From Clostridia bacterium (lineage in GTDB: Bacteria; Bacillota_A; Clostridia; Oscillospirales; SIG627): a stretch of 13,108 nucleotides of DNA. Location of the stretch: the NCBI GenBank assembly GCA_017508505.1, contig JAFVYT010000029.1, positions 1 through 13,108 of the forward strand, in the 5' to 3' direction. This document shows, in pieces, positions 5,886-13,050 of the stretch (positions are counted from its first letter, which is position 1; every line of letters starts with the position of its first letter). Position numbers and translations under genes: made by a program. The notes below the pieces were generated by a model. The model was not told the DNA's origin. It did not search any database and worked only from the letters and a program-made list of their open reading frames with translations.

Positions 5886-8800
5886 ATGTTAAAGAACTCG
5901 AAAACGTTGAAAGGGATTACCTTGGTTTTCGCCCTTGTGATGCTCTTGAGCTGCGGAATTCTGCTCACCAGCGCATCCGGTGCCGAATCCAACAAGATCG
6001 TCCTTTTCGTATCGGACCACGGTGACAATTCCACCGGTAAGGACGAGGCTTCGGCCTTCACGACCTTCAATGCTGCCATCGCGGCCTCTAACGCTATGAA
6101 GCCCGAGCCCGGCACCGAGCTCGTTCTGATCGTAGCGGACACCGTGACCGTCACCACGCAGCAGGTCGACTCCACCATTGCCAGGGACTCCGAGGGGAAC
6201 CGTATGCGCGTTACCGTTACCTCCCTCAACGGAGCAAATGAGGACGATTTCTCCTCCATCATTCTGGCATACCACAACACCAGCGGTGACTCCAAGTCCC
6301 GTTATGCCAGCTTCTACAACGACCTTAACTTTTTGAATATTGAGATCAAGATCCGCGTTTTTGAGACCCGTGTCAGCAACAGCCCCACGGGTAAGCGCTT
6401 CCATGCCAAGGACATCAACTTCCTCGGTGTTCACACCACCTTCGACCACTGTCTGCTCGGTCCCGAGGAAGACGTGCCGGATATGGACTACATTTATACC
6501 TATTTTGACTACGGCGGAAACAACCCCAACGTCTATATGGACAAGGTAGTCGACTACAAGAACGGATCCCGCTTTAACTCCGTATTCTGTATCCACTATT
6601 ACAGAGTCCGCAACATCGGTCTGACCGTAAACTTCGAGAATGTAAATCTCGGTACCGTTCACGTGAACCGTACCGCCAACACCGAGACCATCGACGACCT
6701 GAAGTATATGGTGCTCAACATCGGTAACGGTACGACCATTGGCAACCTCTATCTGGTTTCCTCCGACGGTGACCATGGCTTTACCGAGGGTATGACCGTG
6801 AACTACTACCCCGGATGCTCCGTTACGGGCCTTGTTTCCGGTACCTCCAACACCAAGGGTATCATTCGCGGCGGCATCACCCATAACGTCTACGGCGGCA
6901 CCTTCGCGGGCAGATTTGTCTCCGGCACCAACGGTACCGTTTACGGTGACATCACCAATAACGTCTACGGCGGCACCTTCAATTACTTTGCAGGCGGCGG
7001 CGGAAACAATGCCAGCGCCAAGACCGCGGTTCACGGCACCGTTACCAACAACATCTACGGCGGTGTCTTTAACGCCGCCTTCAACGGAGCGGGCAGTAAC
7101 GTTTCCGAGGGCTCCTCTTACAAGGCAACCTACGAGAAGGTCGTCAACAACATCAAGGGCGGCACCTTCAACAGCACCTTCATCGGCGGCTCCGACGGCC
7201 CCGGCTCCATCGAGAGCATTGAGAACAACGTGGAGGGCGTCGATTTTGCCGGCGTTTACTACGGCGGCTCCATCAACGGATGCACGATCGGCGACGTGGT
7301 CAACAACCTCAAGGACGTTTCCATCGGTGCGGAGTATTACGCCGGAAATCAGAAGAACGGCGATATTACGAACCTGACCAACAACATCGTCGGTGACTGT
7401 AAGTTCAATGCCAGAGCATACTTCGGCTCCTTCGGTAACGGCTCAGACACCTGTGACGTGACCGGCAAGCTTGAAAACAACATTTACGGCGGCACCTTTG
7501 CCTCAACCGCTTACGGTGCGGGCAGAACAAACGTAGCCGTGACCGGTGACGTTGTGACTAACATCTACGGCGGCACCTTCAATGGAACCTTTGCAGGCGG
7601 ATGCCGCAATCCCGCTGAAACCTCCTACGTTTCCAGCATCACCAACAACATCTACGGCGGCACCTTTGCCGCACACTTTGCCGGCGGACAGAGTGAATCC
7701 GGCATTGTGGACGGAAAGATCACCAACAACGTCTACGGCGGCACCTTTGAAAAGAATTTCTACGGCGGTAACTACATTTCCGACCACGGCGTAAAGGGCG
7801 AGATCAACACCTACGTGAGGGGCGGCACCTTCAAGGGCGTCTTTGCCGCTGCAAACGGCGAGGCCTCTGAAGTTGAGGGCATGGTTAACGTCTACCTCTT
7901 CGGCGGTACCTTCCATGATAAGGTTTCCTGCATGAACGCGGACGAAACCGATATTTCCGCAAACGTGAGCCTCTCTCTGGGCGCGATTTCCGAGACCTCC
8001 GTTCTGAAGGTGCTCGGTCCCGTGGTGAAGGGCTCCGCAACCTTGATTCCCTCCGGGAATGCGATCATCATCGGCTCCGCAACCGAGCTTGCCTTTACCG
8101 GCATCGGCGGAAGCGGCTCCGTGCTCTTCTCTCAGACTGAGGATTGGGTCGACGGCAAGGTTTATGCCACCGCCAATTCCTCCATTGCAGCAGACCGCAT
8201 CAAGGTGCTCAATGCAAGCTCCGAGATTGCAGGATCCGGTCTCTTTGACGGCGTTACCCTGATCGGTACCACTGCCGCCGCCACCGATACGGCTCCTTCT
8301 CTCTCCGGTCTTGTTTCCTTCCATTTGAATGAGGATCTCGGCGTTCGCTTCTGGATCAAAAAGGACGAGATCACAAACTACATCGCAAAGAACGGTAGCT
8401 GGAGCTACACCGTATCCTTCGCAGGGGAAAAGATCGCAGACGTGACCTTCACTTCTGCTGACCAGCTTCCCGCCGCTGACATTCGCACGGCCGCAGGAGT
8501 GGAGTACTTCACCTTCCAGGCAGGTCTCGGCATCTCCGCCACGAGCTTTGACGAAGAGATCGAGATTGTGCTTGACCGTGTGAACAGCACCGTCTACACC
8601 GTTTACGAGCTTCTCGAGAACGGCGCTGCCAATACCGAGGCCGCAGGACAGACCGAGCTTTCCAACCTGCTCAAGTCCATTCACAACTACGCGGTAGAGG
8701 CATCCAATGCATTTGAGAACAAGTCCGATGTCAGAAAGTATCAGGAGATCGGCTACAGCGGAACCTATCAGAGCACCGCTGATTCCAACAAGACCTACGG

Positions 8801-9176
8801 CTACTCCTTCTACGGCTACACCCTGTCTCTGGAGGGTCAGGTATCCCTGAACTTCTACTTCCAGGCTGCAAACGACGTTGACTTCCAGGTGAAGGTTGCC
8901 GGAACCAACGTGGTTCTGGATTCCTCCAAGATCACCGTGAAGAAGATCACCGACAACGAGAACTACAACTACGTTGTCAGCGTGAAGCTCACCGTTCCCG
9001 AAATGGTGGATGATTACACCGTCTCTGCTGTTTCCGGTTCTTCCGTGAAGGCAAGCTGCACCTACGGCGTGACCCGTGCTTGTGCGGCCTACATCGAAGG
9101 TAACTACGGCTTTGCCGGCGTGGCAGATGCACTCCTCGCTTATGTTGAGGCATCTCAGTCCGCTCTGAACGCCTGA
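5886..9176 (+). CDS. Exported 13-unit NN-[IV]-YGGTF repeat protein, predicted beta-solenoid, with paired C-terminal domains
   Basis: This 1096-residue secreted or surface protein has no assigned function. Residues 1-33 form a signal peptide: cleavage is likely near SASGA-ES, but LLSC23 could also act as a lipobox, so lipoprotein status is open. Residues 35-330 are an Asn/Asp-rich mixed region. Residues 331-676 hold 13 units with the core 'xxNN[IV]YGGTF', spaced 25-33 residues apart. This spacing fits the rungs of a right-handed beta-helix or similar solenoid. Residues 803-942 and about 970-1094 look like two copies of one domain: each opens with a hydrophobic 'x-G-x-V-S-[FL]' strand and ends in a helix with an LL-x(4)-Y pattern (LLKSIHNYAVEA, LLAYVEASQSAL). 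Similar tails are familiar from secreted clostridial proteins. No LPXTG, SLH or dockerin anchor is seen. A good promoter, AGGAGG and strongly C-ending codons suggest high expression. It is a single-gene transcript closed by a terminator. Confidence 0.9.
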   Translation: MLKNSKTLKGITLVFALVMLLSCGILLTSASGAESNKIVLFVSDHGDNSTGKDEASAFTTFNAAIAASNAMKPEPGTELVLIVADTVTVTTQQVDSTIARDSEGNRMRVTVTSLNGANEDDFSSIILAYHNTSGDSKSRYASFYNDLNFLNIEIKIRVFETRVSNSPTGKRFHAKDINFLGVHTTFDHCLLGPEEDVPDMDYIYTYFDYGGNNPNVYMDKVVDYKNGSRFNSVFCIHYYRVRNIGLTVNFENVNLGTVHVNRTANTETIDDLKYMVLNIGNGTTIGNLYLVSSDGDHGFTEGMTVNYYPGCSVTGLVSGTSNTKGIIRGGITHNVYGGTFAGRFVSGTNGTVYGDITNNVYGGTFNYFAGGGGNNASAKTAVHGTVTNNIYGGVFNAAFNGAGSNVSEGSSYKATYEKVVNNIKGGTFNSTFIGGSDGPGSIESIENNVEGVDFAGVYYGGSINGCTIGDVVNNLKDVSIGAEYYAGNQKNGDITNLTNNIVGDCKFNARAYFGSFGNGSDTCDVTGKLENNIYGGTFASTAYGAGRTNVAVTGDVVTNIYGGTFNGTFAGGCRNPAETSYVSSITNNIYGGTFAAHFAGGQSESGIVDGKITNNVYGGTFEKNFYGGNYISDHGVKGEINTYVRGGTFKGVFAAANGEASEVEGMVNVYLFGGTFHDKVSCMNADETDISANVSLSLGAISETSVLKVLGPVVKGSATLIPSGNAIIIGSATELAFTGIGGSGSVLFSQTEDWVDGKVYATANSSIAADRIKVLNASSEIAGSGLFDGVTLIGTTAAATDTAPSLSGLVSFHLNEDLGVRFWIKKDEITNYIAKNGSWSYTVSFAGEKIADVTFTSADQLPAADIRTAAGVEYFTFQAGLGISATSFDEEIEIVLDRVNSTVYTVYELLENGAANTEAAGQTELSNLLKSIHNYAVEASNAFENKSDVRKYQEIGYSGTYQSTADSNKTYGYSFYGYTLSLEGQVSLNFYFQAANDVDFQVKVAGTNVVLDSSKITVKKITDNENYNYVVSVKLTVPEMVDDYTVSAVSGSSVKASCTYGVTRACAAYIEGNYGFAGVADALLAYVEASQSALNA
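6876..7913 (+). repeat. Coding tandem repeat array (13 units, about 26-33 residues each)
   Basis: Repeat cores begin at residues 331, 356, 386, 419, 445, 471, 497, 529, 556, 585, 612, 640 and 666 of the encoded protein. Units 1-3 and 8-11 keep YGG[TV]F. Units 4-7 keep mainly the NN pair and lose YGGTF wholly or partly (KGGTF, EGVDF, KDVSI, VGDCKF). Units 12-13 keep GGTF only. At DNA level the phrase TACGGCGGCACCTT recurs many times. Spacing and framing show that this is protein repetition and not CRISPR. Confidence 0.9.
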
Positions 9177-9190
9177 TTCTGTAATAACGC

Positions 9191-9224
9191 AAAACCCTCG
9201 GTGAAAGCCGAGGGTTTTCTTTCT
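9191..9224 (+). terminator. Rho-independent terminator after the repeat-protein gene
   Basis: A perfect 11-bp stem, AAAACCCTCGG (9191-9201) with CCGAGGGTTTT (9208-9218), closes a TGAAAG loop and is followed by CTTTCT. Its A-flank and T-flank also allow it to work on the opposite strand. Confidence 0.9.
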
Positions 9225-9262
9225 GTTAAATGTTCACTTCTTGTGTGGAAAGGGAGAGCAGT

Positions 9263-9439
9263 ATGGTTTTTGAAGTGATAAAAGGAAAAACGCCTCTCGG
9301 AGGCGACTACAGTGAAATCTATTATTTCACCGACCAAATGGTCCCTTGTGAAAAGGAAGTGGCCACCCGTGCGATCCTCAGGGAGTGCAAGGAGGGCGGA
9401 GCCCTCGTCAACGAGCAAATTTTGGTATTGAAAAAGTAG
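9263..9439 (+). CDS. 58-residue hypothetical protein
   Basis: No family is recognised. The ATG at 9263 follows AAAGGGAGA by a few bases. An in-frame ATG at 9230 lacks such a site and lies in the terminator flank. The protein is soluble and mixed-charge with no signal or membrane segment. It reads GKTPLGGDYSEIYYF, then TDQMVPCEKEVATRAILREC, then GGALVNEQILVLKK, which suggests a beta-helix-beta arrangement. Cys29 and Cys42 are its only cysteines. Its stop codon TAG is part of the ribosome binding site of the CotH gene seven bases later, so the two are almost certainly one transcript. It looks genuine because of that coupling and its good initiation site. Confidence 0.75.
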   Translation: MVFEVIKGKTPLGGDYSEIYYFTDQMVPCEKEVATRAILRECKEGGALVNEQILVLKK

Positions 9440-9446
9440 GAGACTT

Positions 9447-11984
9447 ATGGAGAATCGATTTCCGAAGAAGCTGATGCTCAGCCTTGCTGCATCCCTTCTT
9501 TTCCTGATCCTTTCCCTCGGCCTACTCTTCTTCTTTTTGGGGGAGGGGCGCTTTGGGGGTGTATTCCGCGTACCTACGCTCTCTGTTTCCGTTTCGGAGG
9601 GGGACGTAATCTGGTACGGGGACGAAAGCCTTCCTCTTCCCGCAATGGGTACCCATACCCTTCTTGTGGAGAATCGGGAGAAGGAGACCCTTCAGCTTGC
9701 CTTTTTTCAGGAAGGGGAGCTCCTCTCCGAAATTTCCCTTACCTCGGGAGAAAAAAAGGAGATTTCTCTGAACCTACCGCAGGAGGGAAGGGTCTCTCTG
9801 CAGCTTTCCGGGGAGAAGATCTCCCACGCCTATCTCGTTTCCGATTCGGACGTGCAGGCTATCTGTGAGCGAATGCCTCAGGGAGGAAATCTCGTCTTCC
9901 TCGGGGACGTTTCCCTTTCGGAGCGCACTCTGACCGCTCCTTTCTGCCTCTACGGTAGCTTTTCCTTCTCCTCTCTTTCCCTTCGCACGGAGAAGAATGC
10001 CGACCTTGTCGTCTCTCCCGAAGCACCCTTTTCGGGACTCTTGTATGTTTCCTGCCCAAACGGGAAACTCTATACACAGAATTTTTCTCTCATGGCTTCG
10101 GAGACCTCCAAGGACTTTTACTATAAGGCAAAAAGCCACAACGGTGTTGCGCTGATTTCCGATTCCTTCCCGATCACAAGCTTTGAGGAGCTTGCACGTC
10201 TGGAATCCGATTCTCTTTTGCCACTTTTAACAAAGGATGCCAAAATCGTATTTAGCGCCCCCTTTTCCATGGAATCGTCTCTGACCCTCAAAACCCACGT
10301 ATCTCTCGATTTTCGCGCTTCTGTAGACTTTGGAGAGCATATCCTCTCCCTTTCCTCCTCCGAGGCAGGGGAATACCGTATCACCACCGCCATCGGCACC
10401 GCCCCCTCGGCGGTCTCTCTTGACGTCAATGCTCCCGCTTCGGAGCTGACCTGGGACGGCCTCGGCTCAATTCCCCGACTTGCCACAGCCGAAAAGCTTT
10501 GGAATATAAAAGGCTACAACGGAGCTGCCACCACCCTCGGAGGCTTTGGAAGCGCCCTTCCCGAGCTGAGCTTTTTGGCCTCTGAAAATGAGTTTCTGGA
10601 TGGGGATCTTCTCTTTACTCCTTCGGGGAATCAGCTTCTTGCCACCGTACCCTTTCAGGTCTCCGCCGCAGACCTTGCGGGCGGTCATTACCACCTCAGC
10701 TGCGAAAACGGAACCGCCCGCTTGGAGGGGGACCTCAAAACCGGCAGGATCGTTGCTACGGACTCCGAGGGGCGGACAAGGCGCTATTCTCTCGGCCTTT
10801 TGCGGGAGGGCTACAGCATTCCCGTGGTGCAGCTTGAAACCGAAAACCACGTCGGGATTACCTCAAAATCCCAGTACGTTTCCGCTACCTTCTCTATGGA
10901 TGGCGGAACGAGCGGGATCGAATCCGTTAAGGAAATCGGCATTCGCATTCGCGGCAGGGGCAACTCCACTTGGAAGTGGGAGAAAAAGCCCTTCAAGATC
11001 CACTTTGACGAGCCCGTTTCCCTCCTTGGTCTCCCTGCGGCAGAGGAGTGGGCGCTTTTTGCCAATTATGCGGACAAATCCCTCATTCGCAATCGCCTGG
11101 CTCAGGTGATGGCCTCCACCCTTTCCTTCGACTATTGTCCCACCCAGGAGTGCGTGGACGTATTTCTGAACGGGGAGTACCTCGGTGTCTATACCCTCGG
11201 GGAGCATCTGGAGGAGGGGGAGGGCAGAGTAGAGGTCACCCACGACAGCACACGCCTTGACTGCGGCTTCTTTTTGGAGGCGGGTGGCGTGGTTGCAGGA
11301 GTGGATGTAAAAGGACTCAATTACTTCCACGCAGGCCTTGTGAAATTTGTTCTGATCAAGACCCCCGACTATGAAACCCTCACCTCCGAGCAGTTTGACT
11401 ATATTATGGAATATATGCAAGCAGCAGACAAGGCGGTGAAGGCAGGGGAGGGGTATGAGGATTACCTCGACGTGGACAGCGTTGTGGATTGGCTTATTAT
11501 GATCGAATTTGCCAACAACACCGACTGCGCTTGGCGGCGAAGCACCTACTTTACCAAGGACCCGGGCGAAAAGCTTGTAATGGGTCCCGTTTGGGACTTT
11601 GATCTGGCCTTCGGGAACTTCTCCAAGGACGAGGCGGGCTTTGATATCTGGGTCAGCAGCGAGCCGGAGGATGACTACGTCGGGGAGACCTGGTCCACCT
11701 ATCTTTTGGAGGATCCCGAGTTCCGCGCTCGCTTTAAGGCACGCTGGAACGAGGTTCGGGATACCCTTTTGGATACTGCCTTAAAGGAAATAGACGAGAG
11801 CTACGAGCGCCTTGCCCCCTCTGCCAAGGAAAACTTTGAGCGCTGGAAGATCCTTGGGAAGAAGGTTGCCTTTGAGCGCCACGATACGAAAAAGTATCTC
11901 ACCTATGAATCCCAAATCCAATATTTGAAGGATTTTCTGACAAAGCGCGCCGCTTGGATCGACGAGCAATTGGAGAACTGGTAA
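9447..11984 (+). CDS. Membrane-anchored CotH family protein kinase with large N-terminal extension
   Basis: CotH proteins are atypical, secreted or surface protein kinases. The founding member phosphorylates spore coat proteins in Bacillus. This one has 845 residues. One membrane segment at 9-31 with basic residues before it suggests an uncleaved anchor and an outward-facing body. Residues 40-450 are beta-rich with no recognised family. Within them, 135-179 and 245-296 resemble each other (a short helix, then alternating strands ending SLSL / SLDF), suggesting a duplication. The CotH domain runs from about 458 to the end: LPVVxLE-like IPVVQLETENHVGITSK (458-474), the glycine-rich loop RGRGNSTWKW (502-511), FANNTDCAW (688-696) and the metal-binding VWDFDLAFGN (715-724, Asp717 and Asp719). 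Key residues therefore appear intact. Start: ATG four bases after AGGAG. The alpha/beta hydrolase gene follows three bases downstream. Spore or cellulosome links (no dockerin) are not evident. Confidence 0.92.
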   Translation: MENRFPKKLMLSLAASLLFLILSLGLLFFFLGEGRFGGVFRVPTLSVSVSEGDVIWYGDESLPLPAMGTHTLLVENREKETLQLAFFQEGELLSEISLTSGEKKEISLNLPQEGRVSLQLSGEKISHAYLVSDSDVQAICERMPQGGNLVFLGDVSLSERTLTAPFCLYGSFSFSSLSLRTEKNADLVVSPEAPFSGLLYVSCPNGKLYTQNFSLMASETSKDFYYKAKSHNGVALISDSFPITSFEELARLESDSLLPLLTKDAKIVFSAPFSMESSLTLKTHVSLDFRASVDFGEHILSLSSSEAGEYRITTAIGTAPSAVSLDVNAPASELTWDGLGSIPRLATAEKLWNIKGYNGAATTLGGFGSALPELSFLASENEFLDGDLLFTPSGNQLLATVPFQVSAADLAGGHYHLSCENGTARLEGDLKTGRIVATDSEGRTRRYSLGLLREGYSIPVVQLETENHVGITSKSQYVSATFSMDGGTSGIESVKEIGIRIRGRGNSTWKWEKKPFKIHFDEPVSLLGLPAAEEWALFANYADKSLIRNRLAQVMASTLSFDYCPTQECVDVFLNGEYLGVYTLGEHLEEGEGRVEVTHDSTRLDCGFFLEAGGVVAGVDVKGLNYFHAGLVKFVLIKTPDYETLTSEQFDYIMEYMQAADKAVKAGEGYEDYLDVDSVVDWLIMIEFANNTDCAWRRSTYFTKDPGEKLVMGPVWDFDLAFGNFSKDEAGFDIWVSSEPEDDYVGETWSTYLLEDPEFRARFKARWNEVRDTLLDTALKEIDESYERLAPSAKENFERWKILGKKVAFERHDTKKYLTYESQIQYLKDFLTKRAAWIDEQLENW

Positions 11985-11987
11985 AGT

Positions 11988-12893
11988 ATGATCGAAAAAG
12001 AAGACCTTTTGATTCCTTCCTCGGACAAGATTCATACCCTGAAGGGGAGCCTTTGGTTCCCGTCAGCGGAGCCGAAAGGGATCCTTCAGGTCGTTCACGG
12101 TATGACCGATTACACCGATCGGTACGAGGCGATACTTCGCGCCGTAGCAGAGGCGGGCTTTGTCGCCTTTGGAGTGGATCTCTTGGGTCACGGCAGGACG
12201 GCCGAGGGGCCTGAGGAATTCGGCTTTTTCGGAAAGGGCGGCCATCGGCTTTTGGTGCAGGACGTGATCGGTGCCGCAGAAGAAGTAAAAAAGCGCTTTG
12301 GGGAAACGCTCCCCTTTTGCCTGATGGGACACAGTATGGGCTCCTTTGTGGCACGGTGCGCCGTGGCAGAGGGCTTTCTTCCCGATTCTCTGATTCTGGT
12401 GGGCACCTCGGGGCACAACCCTGCCGCTCCCCTCGGCGTGATCCTGAGCGATCTGATCGCCCTTTGTAAGGGGCCGCACCACGTCTCCCCCCTGATGCAT
12501 CGCCTCATCTTTGCCGATTACGACGACCGTTTCCCCGGAGATTACCCCAAGCGCTGGATCAGCGTGGATACGGAGAATCTGGTGCGTTATAAGGATGACC
12601 CCTTTTGCACCTTCTCCTTCACCGTCAGCGCCCTCGGGGATCTGATCCGTCTGAATCAGCGTGCGGGGAGCCGTTCCTTTTACCAAAACGCCAAGGGTAC
12701 CAGGACCCTTCTCCTGTCGGGAGAGATGGACCCGGTGGGAGACTTTGGGAAGGGCGTGCGTGAGGTTTTTTGTAAGCTGCAAAAAAACGGTGCCGAGGCA
12801 AGGCTTCGCCTGTTTCCCGACTTTCGCCACGAGATCCTGCAGGACTTCTGCAAGGAGGAGTGCATCGAGGAGATTTTAAACTTCATCCGATAA
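11988..12893 (+). CDS. Alpha/beta hydrolase, lysophospholipase / monoacylglycerol lipase-like (Hydrolase_4)
   Basis: This 301-residue cytoplasmic serine hydrolase resembles PldB and monoacylglycerol lipase. Its substrate is unknown, with lipid esters the usual guess. Motifs: the oxyanion-side VVHGMTDYTDRY (35-46, the HG-x-x-[DE] region), VDLLGHGRT (63-71), the nucleophile elbow GHSMGS with Ser116, SGEMDPV with Asp248, and FRHEIL with His281. These give a complete Ser-Asp-His triad. A cap region of about 100 residues lies between Ser116 and Asp248, as usual for the group. There is no signal peptide. The start ATG lies three bases after the CotH stop, with a weak GGAG 12 bases upstream, so translation probably depends on coupling. 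It is the last gene of its operon, directly followed by a terminator. No metabolic link to the CotH kinase is visible. Confidence 0.92.
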   Translation: MIEKEDLLIPSSDKIHTLKGSLWFPSAEPKGILQVVHGMTDYTDRYEAILRAVAEAGFVAFGVDLLGHGRTAEGPEEFGFFGKGGHRLLVQDVIGAAEEVKKRFGETLPFCLMGHSMGSFVARCAVAEGFLPDSLILVGTSGHNPAAPLGVILSDLIALCKGPHHVSPLMHRLIFADYDDRFPGDYPKRWISVDTENLVRYKDDPFCTFSFTVSALGDLIRLNQRAGSRSFYQNAKGTRTLLLSGEMDPVGDFGKGVREVFCKLQKNGAEARLRLFPDFRHEILQDFCKEECIEEILNFIR

Positions 12894-12894
12894 A

Positions 12895-12938
12895 AAAAGG
12901 GGCTGTAAAAAAACTCAAGTTTTTTTACAGCTCCTTTT
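12895..12938 (+). terminator. Long hairpin terminator after the hydrolase gene
   Basis: A 20-bp stem closes a TCAA loop (12915-12918). The left arm is 12895-12914 and the right arm 12919-12938, with a single G-U pair (12901-12932). Seven As and seven Ts sit at the top of the stem, and AAAA and TTTT form its base. The near-symmetrical A and T flanks make a bidirectional terminator plausible. It starts two bases after the stop codon. Confidence 0.82.
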
Positions 12939-12968
12939 AAGGGGATAGGAAAAAAAGATGCAGAACAG

Positions 12969-13050
12969 ACAAACTGAGCAAAAAGCAAGGTTTACCTTGC
13001 TTTTTGGTTACCCGAAGGCGTACAAAGGTACGTCGAGTGGCGAAGTTTGT
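12969..13050. other. Nested hairpins forming a possible three-way junction; non-coding
   Basis: ACAAACT (12969-12975) can pair with AGTTTGT (13044-13050). This outer stem encloses two hairpins: 12980-13005, and CGTAC (13019-13023) with GTACG (13028-13032) around AAAG, extended by two more pairs. The region from 12939 to 13108 has no credible gene. The layered pairing suggests a structured RNA end or a dispersed intergenic repeat, but no known family is recognised. Confidence 0.35.
12980..13005. terminator. Second hairpin, possible bidirectional terminator
   Basis: A perfect 11-bp stem, AAAAAGCAAGG (12980-12990) with CCTTGCTTTTT (12995-13005), closes a TTTA loop. The T run is part of the stem and is followed by GG, so it is a weaker terminator than the one before it. 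Together they may insulate the operon from whatever lies to the right, or it may be one arm of the larger structure described next. Confidence 0.5.

Noticed and set aside
5889..7034. Minus-strand open frame of 381 codons
   Set aside because: It is antisense to the repeat-protein gene and exists because C-ending codons leave few stops on the other strand. It has no ribosome binding site and a low-complexity Val/Gly composition.
6876..7913. CRISPR-like spaced repeats
   Set aside because: The repeats are in frame, vary in length by multiples of three, and encode a continuous degenerate protein motif.
7503..8684. Minus-strand open frame of 393 codons
   Set aside because: It is antisense to the repeat array and C-terminal region, shows the same compositional artefact, and resembles no protein.
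12680..12988. Minus-strand open frame of 102 codons
   Set aside because: It runs through the terminator hairpin and antisense to the hydrolase gene, with no ribosome binding site.
12969..13050. tRNA-like cloverleaf
   Set aside because: There is no acceptor stem with CCA-type end, no T-loop GTTCRA motif in place, and only two inner hairpins.
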